Origin: an uncultured Solirubrobacter sp.
GTDB lineage: Bacteria > Actinomycetota > Thermoleophilia > Solirubrobacterales > Solirubrobacteraceae
Reading direction: 5' to 3'
DNA: 9,801 bases
Assembly (NCBI GenBank): GCA_937871635.1
Contig: CALMNS010000027.1
Span: forward strand, 1 to 9,801
The translations under genes were made by a program, and so were the position numbers. A model generated the notes under the pieces. The model did no database searches and was not told the origin of the DNA. It saw only the letters and a list, made by a program, of their open reading frames with translations. Shown piece by piece: positions 1 through 6,284 of this stretch (position 1 is the stretch's first letter; the number at the start of each line of letters is the position of its first letter).

Positions 1-23
1 CCGCCGAGTCGCGCGCCGCGTGA
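1..23 (+). CDS. Possible 3' end of an upstream gene (partial)
   Basis: The frame ending in TGA at 21-23 is open back to the window edge and shows only six codons (A E S R A A). Its stop overlaps the GTG start of the dehydrogenase at 20 in a GTGA overlap, the same style used elsewhere in this window. That is the only reason to propose a gene here; nothing can be said of its product. Confidence 0.3.
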
Positions 24-1131
24 GCGCGGCGACCGCGATCACGGCGGCGGTCGTCCGCGCGAGCGGCGGGGCGTTCGAGCTCGAGGAGCTCGAGCTCTCC
101 GGGCCGCGGCCGGGTGAGCTGCTGGTGCGGCTCACCGCGTCCGGGCTCTGCCACGCGGATCTGATCGCCCGCGATCAGCACTTCCCCGTCCCCCTCCCGG
201 CCGTCCTCGGGCACGAAGGGGCCGGTGTCGTCGAGGCCGTCGGCGACGGACCGTCGTCGTTCAGCGCCGGAGACGCGGTGCTCATGAGCTTCACCTCCTG
301 CCGCGGCTGTCCCGCCTGCCTGACCGGGCGGCCCGCGTACTGCGTCGACTTCTTCCGCTACAATTTCGGGAGCGCCAGGCCGGACGGATCGAGCGCGTAC
401 TCTCGCCAGGGCGAGCGCGTCAACGGCCACTTCTTCGGCCAGTCGAGCTTCGCCACCCACACCCTCGTGCGCGAGGTCGACGTCGTCAGGCTCCCGGCCG
501 GCGCGCCGCTCGACGTGCTCGCTCCGCTCGGCTGCGCCGTGCAGACCGGCGTCGGCGCCGTCGTCAACTGCCTGAGGGTCCCGGCCGGCGCCGTCGTGGC
601 GATCTACGGCGCCGGGTCGGTCGGGCTCAGCGCCGTCATGGGGCCCGGCTCGTGGGAGCCGCGCGCATCATCGTCGTGGACGTCAATCGCGCCCGCCTGG
701 CGCTCGCGCGCGAGCTCGGGGCCACGGAGGTCATCGACGCCACGGGCCACCGGGACGTCGTGGCCGCGGTCCGGGACGCCGGCGGCGGCGGCGTGGAGTT
801 CGCGGTGGAGACGAGCGGCAGGCCGCACGTCGTCCGGCAGGCGGTCGACGGACTGGCCATCGGCGGGGTGGCGGGCCTCGTCGGCGTCTCGACCATCGAC
901 TCGGAGATCCAGCTCGCCCAGACCGCGCTCGTCCACGGCCAGACCGTTCGGGGCATCCTCCAGGGCGACAGCGTCCCCGCCGTCTTCCTCCCCCGGCTCG
1001 TCGAGCTGCATCGCCAGGGCCGTCTCCCGCTCGAGCGGATCGTCGCCACCATGCCGCTGGCCGACATCGAGGCCGGCTCCCGGGCGGCGGAGCACGGGGA
1101 GATCGTCAAGCCCGTGTTCCTCATGACCTAG
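20..1131 (+). pseudogene. Zinc-dependent aryl-alcohol-type dehydrogenase, frameshifted
   Basis: Medium-chain, zinc-dependent alcohol dehydrogenase, probably oxidising an aromatic or other primary alcohol to its aldehyde with NAD+. The first part (GTG at 20 to about 643) carries catalytic zinc ligands C44 (GLCHAD), H65-E66 (GHEGAG) and C172 (LGCAVQTG), and structural zinc cysteines C94, C97, C100 and C108. It also has the start of the Rossmann motif, GAGSVGLSAVMG. The frame then goes wrong: adding one G to the run at 640-643 restores MGARLVGAARIIVVDVNRA and a continuous protein to TAG at 1129-1131, about 370 residues, normal for the family. The Asp in VVDVN at the end of the second Rossmann strand suggests NAD(H) rather than NADP(H). 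The Cys4 lobe and QTG motif resemble benzyl-alcohol dehydrogenases such as XylB; the substrate is inferred. The break may be a sequencing slip or a real mutation. Confidence 0.85.
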
Positions 1132-1180
1132 GAGCCACCGGGCGACGCCGGCGGCGCTCATCCCTTCGGGTGGCGACAAC

Positions 1181-1194
1181 CACCTGAGCAGGTG
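1181..1194. repeat. Perfect inverted repeat CACCTG-AG-CAGGTG, possible operator
   Basis: Two 6-base arms with a 2-base centre lie 50 bases after the dehydrogenase stop and upstream of the cassette. Its position would suit a repressor site, but no regulator gene is present to pair with it and arms of this length can occur by chance. Confidence 0.3.
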
Positions 1195-1227
1195 ATCCCG
1201 TCGGCGGGACTGCGCCGCCAGGCTTGA

Positions 1228-1431
1228 GCCATCCGCTTCTCGACCTCTCAGCCCGCCGAGTCCCCCGGCCACGGAGCACCCGAGGACCCGTCTGCGACGT
1301 CGCTCGTCGTCCAGGAGATCCAGCGCCTGCCGACCTCCGGCGCCCGCGCGGTCGAGCCGATCAGGATCGACGGGCGTCGCCTGCTCGCCGTCCCGCAGCT
1401 GGCCTACGACGTCGCTGACACGTCCGCGGAC
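1228..1431 (+). other. In-frame upstream extension of the propeller gene (missing blade, no usual start codon)
   Basis: The frame of the gene at 1432 is open back to a TGA at 1225-1227. Its 68 codons contain no ATG, GTG or TTG. Codons from about 1303 read LVVQEIQRLPTSGARAVEPI and then IRIDGRRLLAVPQLAYDV. This matches the repeat pattern of the downstream blades (x-V-x-x-Q-E-I-P ... F-x-x-D-G-x-x-x-L-x-V-A). The stretch supplies the three inner strands of a blade whose remaining strand (DSVVYRI) closes the protein at its C-terminus, so I infer it belongs to the protein. The true start may be TTG at 1224 in the neighbouring frame, followed by an extra C in the five-C run at 1262-1266. That would read MSHPLLDLSARRVPGHGAPE and then join this frame. 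Confidence 0.55.
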
Positions 1432-2385
1432 ATGAACGGCGGCGACAGCGCAACCGACCTGGTCCTGTTCGAGGAGCTCGGAGGCACCTACGCGCGGATC
1501 GGCGCCGTCAGCGTCCCCGGCGGCGAGGACGCCGAGTTCTTCCGGATCAACGACCGGGCGTTTCTGGCGACCGCCAGCGTCCGCACCGGGCGCGGCCCGT
1601 ACGAGTACCACACCGAATCACAGATCTTCCGCTGGGACGGGGACCGGTTCGTGCCCTTCCAGAGCATCCCGACCTTTGCGGCCAAGCAGTGGCGCCACTG
1701 GACGGTCGGCGAGCGACACTTCCTCGGACTGGCCCAGGGGGTCGAGCCGCCAGGCGTCGAGGTCGAGCACCGACCGTCGCTGATCCTCGAATGGGACGGC
1801 GAGCGCTTCGTCGCCTTCCAGGAGATCCCGTCCCGTTGGGCGTACAACTGGCATCCCTTCGAGCTCGACGGCACGACCTGGGTCGCCCATGCCGATCACC
1901 TGGATCCGAGCGTCCTGTATCGCTTCGACGGCGAGCGCTACGTGGCCCATCAGGAGCTCGCCCCGAGCGCCGGCCGGGCGTTCGCCAGCTTCGTCGCCGA
2001 CGGCGCCATGCACCTGTTCGTCGCCTGCCTGACCGAGCCCAGCCGCCTGCTGCGATGGGACGGCGGGCGCTTCGTCGAGCTCCAGCGCTTCGAGGACCTC
2101 GGCGGTCGCGAGGTGGCGGTGCTCCGCCACGACGACGAGCTCCTGCTCGTGCGCGTCAACTTCATCCGCGGCAGTCGGGCGGAGCCCGATCCGTCGCTGG
2201 ACTCGACGATCTACCGCTGGAAGCGCGGCCGGCTCGAGATCGCCGCCACCTTCCCCACGTCCGGGGGCACGGACGTCGCGCTGGTGCAGGACGGCGAGGC
2301 GGTCACGATGGTGATCTCCAACGCGCTGTCGTCCGACGTCCGCTTCGCCACCGACTCCGTCGTCTACCGCATCACCGGCGGATGA
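1432..2385 (+). CDS. EPTP/EAR-type beta-propeller repeat protein
   Basis: 317 residues from the first in-frame ATG, probably too short at the N-terminus. About six units of some 40-45 residues can be aligned by eye. Each begins like S-x-I-x-R-W-D-G-x-R-F-V-x-F-Q-x-I-P and ends like W-x-x-F-x-x-D-G-x-x-x-L-x-x-A; examples are at residues 63-101, 116-154, 160-200, 204-243 and 258-297. The last strand, DSVVYRI (308-314), starts a blade that is not finished, as expected of a closed propeller whose first and last strands share a blade. The pattern resembles EPTP/EAR repeats, known mainly as seven-bladed binding scaffolds. No signal peptide, membrane segment or catalytic motif is visible, so I infer a cytoplasmic binding or scaffold role. 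No good ribosome-binding site precedes the ATG at 1432. The stop overlaps the next gene in ATGA. Confidence 0.75.
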   Translation: MNGGDSATDLVLFEELGGTYARIGAVSVPGGEDAEFFRINDRAFLATASVRTGRGPYEYHTESQIFRWDGDRFVPFQSIPTFAAKQWRHWTVGERHFLGLAQGVEPPGVEVEHRPSLILEWDGERFVAFQEIPSRWAYNWHPFELDGTTWVAHADHLDPSVLYRFDGERYVAHQELAPSAGRAFASFVADGAMHLFVACLTEPSRLLRWDGGRFVELQRFEDLGGREVAVLRHDDELLLVRVNFIRGSRAEPDPSLDSTIYRWKRGRLEIAATFPTSGGTDVALVQDGEAVTMVISNALSSDVRFATDSVVYRITGG

Positions 2386-3560
2386 TCGGCATGTCGGCGC
2401 CCGTCGCGAACGAAAGCGCGCTGCTCGAGCTGTTCGAGACCTACACGGCCTCCCCCGACTCCATCGGCCGGCACTTCTCAAGCGCCGCAGCGCACCGCGT
2501 CCGCCAGGACCCGCTCCTCGTCGCCACCGCCAGCGACATGGTGCTCTACCCCGGGGGCGGCGCCGCCCCGCAGGTGGAGGGGTTCCGGCTCTCCACTCGC
2601 GGCTTCAAGGAGCTGGCCGGCGTCTCGCATCTGGGCCCGGCGCTCGCAAGCCTGGTCGTCCTCCGCGAGCAGGGAGACGCGACGGGCTGGTACGAGGACG
2701 CCGAGCGGCTGCTCGGAGCGAGCGAGCGCGCCCGGGCCGCCAACGACGTGGCTCTGTGGCGCGACGAGATCGCCGTGCCCGCGTACGCCGGTCGCGAAGC
2801 GGCGATCGCGGCGATGGTCGACCACGCCTGCGCGGTCACCTCGCGGTACCTGCAGACGGTGCTGTCCGATCCCGACCACCTCCGCGCGGACACGTTGCAG
2901 ACGGAGGTCCTCGACAGTCGCGGCTCGCCCGAGCTGCCGGTCGGCCTCGACCGGGTGATGATCGCGACCTTCTTCCTCACCGGCATGGACGTCGCCTCGC
3001 GGCTGATCGACTGGTTCGACGAGCAGCGGATCGACTGGAGCCGGACGATGGTCATCATCGCCGGCAAGCAGGGACGGCCGACCGCCGGAGTGACGTGGGA
3101 CAGCAACAGCGTGGCCGGCATCGTGCTCGGCGCGTCGCGCGGCGCGCTTCCCCTCGAGCGGCTGCTGCTCGCACCGCACGCACCCGTCTTCGCCTCGTTC
3201 ACCGGAGACCTCGGTCCGGTCGCGGAGCTGGAGACGACGTACCGCAGCCTGTGGGCGGGCATCCGTGCGGCAGCGGGGCTCGGAGCCATGATGTTCCCCG
3301 GCGCTCCCCCCTTCGCCGCGTCATCGCCCGCCGATCGCGATCCGAGCGGCGCGACGATCAGCGGGCTGCCGGCGATCGACGGACCGGATGACTGGCCTCA
3401 CCTCGTCTCGCGACTGCGGGTCGTGCTCGAGGACCCGCGCCAACTGCTGTCGGGCGCGGTGACCGACTACGCGACTCGCGAGCTCGTCGCCGCCGACAAC
3501 GACCCCGGCCTCCTCGTCGTCCCAGGCCTCGACGGCGAGCCCTACCCCGCGCTGTCATGA
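2382..3560 (+). CDS. Conserved-looking protein of unknown function, 392 residues
   Basis: I do not recognise it with confidence; from memory it may belong to the DUF5624 group, which I could not verify. ATG at 2382 overlaps the propeller stop (ATGA). ATG at 2391, three codons later, has better spacing from GGCGG at 2377-2381 and is a real alternative. The protein appears soluble, with no signal peptide or membrane helix. Notable stretches are GFRLSTRGFKELAGVSHLGP (67-86), a helical middle (110-160), VMIATFFLTGMDVASRLIDW (192-211), a strand-rich MVIIAGKQGRPTAGVTWDSN (223-242), and a Pro/Ala-rich linker near 305-335. No nucleotide-binding loop, metal-binding cluster or catalytic triad stands out. 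Its place between a propeller and two hydrolase-fold proteins, with 4-base overlaps on both sides, suggests it is made in step with them and may act in one complex or pathway. Confidence 0.7.
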   Translation: MIGMSAPVANESALLELFETYTASPDSIGRHFSSAAAHRVRQDPLLVATASDMVLYPGGGAAPQVEGFRLSTRGFKELAGVSHLGPALASLVVLREQGDATGWYEDAERLLGASERARAANDVALWRDEIAVPAYAGREAAIAAMVDHACAVTSRYLQTVLSDPDHLRADTLQTEVLDSRGSPELPVGLDRVMIATFFLTGMDVASRLIDWFDEQRIDWSRTMVIIAGKQGRPTAGVTWDSNSVAGIVLGASRGALPLERLLLAPHAPVFASFTGDLGPVAELETTYRSLWAGIRAAAGLGAMMFPGAPPFAASSPADRDPSGATISGLPAIDGPDDWPHLVSRLRVVLEDPRQLLSGAVTDYATRELVAADNDPGLLVVPGLDGEPYPALS

Positions 3561-4411
3561 GCGAGCACCTCCTCGACGTGCCGGGCGGCCACATCGCGTA
3601 CGACCTGGACGGCGAGGGCGAGTCGACGATCGTCTGGGTGCACGGCCTCCCCCTGGACGCCTCGTCCTGGCGGGACCAGATCGCCTTCTTCGCCACGCAC
3701 CGCAACGTCAGCTTCGACCTGCGCGGGTACGGCCGTTCGAGCAAGCTCCCCGACGGTCCGCTCGACGTCACCGAGCTCTACGCCTCAGACCTCGAGGCCC
3801 TGCTGCAAGCGCTCGACCTCCGCGACGTCACGCTCGTTGGGTTCGCGTCCGGTGCCCACGTCGCCATGCGGTTCGCGGCCGGCCATCCCGAGCGCGTGGC
3901 CAAGCTCGTGGTCATCAACGGCTCGCCTCGGTTCGAGCGGGGACCGAACTGGCCCTACGGCTTCGACGACGCGGGCGTCGCGCGCTTCACGGACCTGGCG
4001 CGCGACGGCGGCATCGCCGCCCTGACCGACGCGGTGCTGGACCCGGACGTCGTCTTCCGCGACGTCGAGGCCGAGGAGGCGGAGCGGCTGCGGCGTCGCT
4101 TCGCCGCCAGCAGCGAGCGGGCCGGCGTGCGCACCCTGCTCGGGTTCTTCGACGGCATCTCCCACGACGACGACCGCGCGCTGCTGCCCCAGATCGCCGC
4201 CGAGACGCTGATCATCGCCAGCGCCATCGGCCAGGAAGTCCCATCCGAGGTCGCGCTGTACATGCGCGACCGGATCCCGCGGGCTCACCTGATCGAGCTG
4301 CCCGGCGTCGACCACTTCGCCTTCGCCACCCGACCCCGCCTCATCAACGAGCTGATCGACCAGGTCCTGCCCGCAACCCACGCAAATCCCGTACGGAAGG
4401 TCGTCGCATGA
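3557..4411 (+). CDS. Alpha/beta-hydrolase-fold protein with an altered catalytic triad
   Basis: 284 residues, the usual length for a single-domain alpha/beta hydrolase. The oxyanion motif HGLPLDASSW (29-38) and FDLRGYGRSS (53-62) are typical. The nucleophile elbow normally reads G-x-S-x-G; here it is G95-F-A-S-G99, with Ala97 (GCG at 3845-3847) in the nucleophile place and Ser98 shifted by one. The acid region after strand 6 (LIIASAIGQEVP, 218-229) lacks the expected Asp, while the His is kept (VDHF, H253). It may therefore be a non-hydrolytic member, use another residue, or be inactive. The start overlaps the previous stop in ATGA without a clear ribosome-binding site, so translational coupling is likely. 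Fold assignment is firm; substrate and activity are unknown. Confidence 0.85.
   Translation: MSEHLLDVPGGHIAYDLDGEGESTIVWVHGLPLDASSWRDQIAFFATHRNVSFDLRGYGRSSKLPDGPLDVTELYASDLEALLQALDLRDVTLVGFASGAHVAMRFAAGHPERVAKLVVINGSPRFERGPNWPYGFDDAGVARFTDLARDGGIAALTDAVLDPDVVFRDVEAEEAERLRRRFAASSERAGVRTLLGFFDGISHDDDRALLPQIAAETLIIASAIGQEVPSEVALYMRDRIPRAHLIELPGVDHFAFATRPRLINELIDQVLPATHANPVRKVVA
4395..4400 (+). promoter_or_regulatory. Ribosome-binding site GGAAGG before the cysteine hydrolase
   Basis: GGAAGG lies 7 bases before the ATG at 4408, inside the last codons of the alpha/beta-hydrolase gene. It supports the start that overlaps the previous stop. Confidence 0.6.
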
Positions 4412-5052
4412 TCCCCGAACCGCTCACCCCCGCCAACAGCACGATCGTCCTCGTCGACTACGTCGTCGGCTTCGCCAACGTCGTGCGCTCGCACACCCTG
4501 ACCGAGCACCTCAGCGCCGCTGCGGCGCTCGCCAAGACCGCCACCCTGTACGGCACTGGCCTGGTGGCCACCACCGGCCCGCCGTCCAGGCCCTACGGTC
4601 CCTACTACCCGGAGGTCCTCGAGGCCATGGGCGACACCCCGGTCCTCGTGCGCCAGTCGGCGTTCAACGCGTTCGACGATGAGGAGTTCGCCGACGCCGT
4701 CAGGGCGACCGGCCGCAAGCGCCTGATCATCGGCGGCATCTCCACCGAGGGCTGCGTCCTGCAGACCGTCTACGGCGCCGCTCGCCTAGGCTACGAGCCC
4801 TACCTTGTGGTCGACGCCTCCGCCAGCATCTCCAAAGAGGGCCATGACGCCGCCGTCCAGCGCATGGTCATGGCCGGAGTGATCCCTCTCACCTGGGGCT
4901 CACTGGCCGCCGAGTACCAGCTCGATCCCCAGTTCGCCGACGCGCCCTGGCGCCCGCAGCTGACCAACGACCACGTGCCGTCGATGGCCATGGGCGCTCG
5001 CAACTTCTTCGCCGGCAAGGAACAGGGACGCCTCGAGCCGGCGACCGCCTAG
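4408..5052 (+). CDS. Isochorismatase-family cysteine hydrolase
   Basis: 214 residues with the isochorismatase-like fold, a family that cleaves amide, ether or carbamoyl-type bonds through an Asp-Lys-Cys triad. The first strand ends in VLVDYVVGF, giving Asp17. The cysteine is in GGISTEGCVLQTVYGA (Cys116), followed by the family-typical AARLGYEPYLVVDASAS and an E-x-x-x-A-x-x-R-M-x-x-A-G-V helix (144-158) as in YcaC-like members. The Lys position seems to hold Arg82 in VLVRQSAFNAF. A C-terminal tail after EYQLD (about 170-214) is longer than the simplest family members. The ATG overlaps the previous stop (ATGA). pobA begins 34 bases after the stop, so this gene may feed the aromatic pathway, for instance by cleaving an amide-like precursor. 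That is inference; the substrate cannot be read from the sequence. Confidence 0.88.
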   Translation: MIPEPLTPANSTIVLVDYVVGFANVVRSHTLTEHLSAAAALAKTATLYGTGLVATTGPPSRPYGPYYPEVLEAMGDTPVLVRQSAFNAFDDEEFADAVRATGRKRLIIGGISTEGCVLQTVYGAARLGYEPYLVVDASASISKEGHDAAVQRMVMAGVIPLTWGSLAAEYQLDPQFADAPWRPQLTNDHVPSMAMGARNFFAGKEQGRLEPATA

Positions 5053-5086
5053 CCGACCTGACCCTTCACGACCGCCTCGCCGACCG

Positions 5087-6280
5087 ATGACCACAAGCGA
5101 ACCAGAGCGCACCCAGGTCGCCATCGTCGGCGCCGGTCCCGCCGGGCTGCTGCTCGCCCGCTTGCTGGAAGCGGCCGGCATCAGCTCCGTCGTCCTGGAG
5201 GCGCGCACGCGCGACTACGTGGAGCGGCGACTGCGTGCCGGGGTCCTCGAGCAGGGCACCGTGAACTGCCTCCGCGAAGCGGGCGTGGGCGACCGCATGG
5301 ATCGCGAGGGGCTCGTCCATACGGGACTCGAGCTGCGCTTCGAGGGCGAAGGACACCGCATCCCGCTCGCCGAGCTGACGAACGGTCCCGGCGTCGTCGT
5401 CTACGGACAGCAGGAGGTCGTCAAGGACCTCATCGCGGCCCGCTCCGATTCCGGGCTGCCGCTCCATTTCGAAGTCGAGGACGTCGCGCTCCATGACCTC
5501 GACAGCGACTCCCCTCGCGTCACCTACGCACAGGATGGGGAGCACCGTGAGCTGCGGTGCGACTTCGTCGCCGGCTGCGACGGGTTCCACGGCGTCTCTC
5601 GCGCGAGCGTTCCCGAACGCTCGCGACAGATCTACGCCCGTGAGTACCCCTTCGCCTGGCTCGGGATCCTCGCGTCCGTCGCGCCCTCCACGGAGGAGCT
5701 GATCTACGCCTATCACGAGCACGGCTTCGCCCTGCACAGCATGCGCTCGCCGACGGTGAGTCGCTTCTACCTGCAATGCGAGCCCGGCGCCGACCTGGCC
5801 GACTGGCCGGACGAGCGGATCTGGGAGGAGCTCAACCTCCGCCTCTCGGGGTCAGACGGCCTGAGCATCCATTCGGGTCCCGTCATCGAGAAGGGCATCA
5901 CGCCCATGCGCTCGTTCGTCCTGGAGCCGATGCAGCACGGTCGGCTGTTCCTGGCCGGCGACGCCGCCCACATCGTGCCCCCGACCGGCGCGAAAGGCAT
6001 GAACCTCGCGGCGGCCGACGTGCAGGTGCTGGCCGCGGCGCTCGGCGACTTCTACGCGCACGCCGACGAGGCGGGCCTGACCGGATACTCGGACAAGGCG
6101 CTGCGCCGCGTCTGGCGGGCCGAGCACTTCTCGTGGTGGATGACCTCGATGCTGCACCGCTTCCCCGACCACGACGGCTTCGCGGATCGCCTTCAGCTCT
6201 CCCAGCTGCGGTACGTCTGCTCCTCGCGACCCGCCGCCACCGTGCTGGCCGAGAACTACGTCGGCCTGGAGGTGACCTGA
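5087..6280 (+). CDS. pobA: 4-Hydroxybenzoate 3-monooxygenase
   Basis: FAD enzyme that hydroxylates 4-hydroxybenzoate to protocatechuate with NAD(P)H and O2, the entry step to the operon that follows. 397 residues, against 394 in Pseudomonas PobA, with near-continuous similarity. The FAD site GAGPAG (15-20), the hallmark YERRLRAGVLEQG-like region (44-57, here YVERRLRAGVLEQG), GCDGFHG (163-169) and FLAGDAAHIVPPTGAKGMNL (288-307) are all present. With an offset of +6 from the Pseudomonas numbering, the substrate-site residues are kept: Tyr207, Ser218, Arg220, Tyr228, Pro299 and Tyr391. In the coenzyme segment, Arg33 and Gln34 of the Pseudomonas enzyme are replaced by Ala39 and Arg40, while Tyr44 and Arg48 remain, so NADH use is possible. 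No strong ribosome-binding site is seen. The 34-base gap before the gene holds no terminator or clear promoter. Confidence 0.97.
   Translation: MTTSEPERTQVAIVGAGPAGLLLARLLEAAGISSVVLEARTRDYVERRLRAGVLEQGTVNCLREAGVGDRMDREGLVHTGLELRFEGEGHRIPLAELTNGPGVVVYGQQEVVKDLIAARSDSGLPLHFEVEDVALHDLDSDSPRVTYAQDGEHRELRCDFVAGCDGFHGVSRASVPERSRQIYAREYPFAWLGILASVAPSTEELIYAYHEHGFALHSMRSPTVSRFYLQCEPGADLADWPDERIWEELNLRLSGSDGLSIHSGPVIEKGITPMRSFVLEPMQHGRLFLAGDAAHIVPPTGAKGMNLAAADVQVLAAALGDFYAHADEAGLTGYSDKALRRVWRAEHFSWWMTSMLHRFPDHDGFADRLQLSQLRYVCSSRPAATVLAENYVGLEVT
5602..5625. repeat. Perfect 11-base inverted repeat inside pobA
   Basis: CGCGAGCGTTC (5602-5612), CC, then GAACGCTCGCG (5615-5625) form a perfect hairpin with a 2-base centre within codons 172-180 (RASVPERSR region). 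It has no T run and lies mid-gene, so it is not a standard terminator; it may be a chance product of high G+C. Confidence 0.4.
6268..6275 (+). promoter_or_regulatory. Strong ribosome-binding site GGAGGTGA before pcaI
   Basis: GGAGGTGA is fully complementary to the usual 16S 3' end and lies 9 bases before the ATG at 6285. It is written into the last codons of pobA (Leu-Glu-Val-Thr), which fixes the pcaI start and suggests high translation of the transferase. Confidence 0.85.
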
Positions 6281-6284
6281 GCCC

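Larger units (their letters stand above)
1132..1431 (+). other. Stretch between the dehydrogenase stop and the first propeller ATG
   Basis: About 300 bases with no confidently started gene. The first ~95 bases look non-coding and include a perfect inverted repeat at 1181-1194. A weak GGCGG/CCGCC stem (1203-1207 with 1215-1219) has no T run, so I do not call it a terminator. From 1228 onward the frame of the following propeller gene is open and codes for propeller-like sequence; see the separate entry. I see no convincing -35/-10 promoter. Confidence 0.6.

Noticed and set aside
76..98. Repeated GAGCTCGAG units near the start of the dehydrogenase
   Set aside because: They encode the Glu-Leu-Glu-Glu-Leu-Glu-Leu stretch with preferred codons; coding explains them.
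1203..1219. GGCGG/CCGCC stem as a terminator after the dehydrogenase
   Set aside because: The stem is only 5 base pairs and no T run follows.
1224..1418. Small separate gene of 64 codons starting at TTG 1224
   Set aside because: Most of it is Arg/Pro-rich and overlaps the propeller extension, which reads as better protein in another frame; only its first codons may serve as the propeller start.
604..1611. Long minus-strand open frame (335 codons) across the dehydrogenase and gap
   Set aside because: Its sequence is low in complexity, rich in Arg/Gly/Ala/Asp and mirrors the third-base G+C of the plus-strand gene; no recognisable family.
1689..2381. Upstream extension of the unknown protein's frame into the propeller gene
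   Set aside because: The added part is Arg-rich out-of-frame translation of the propeller repeats; the protein begins at ATG 2382 or 2391.
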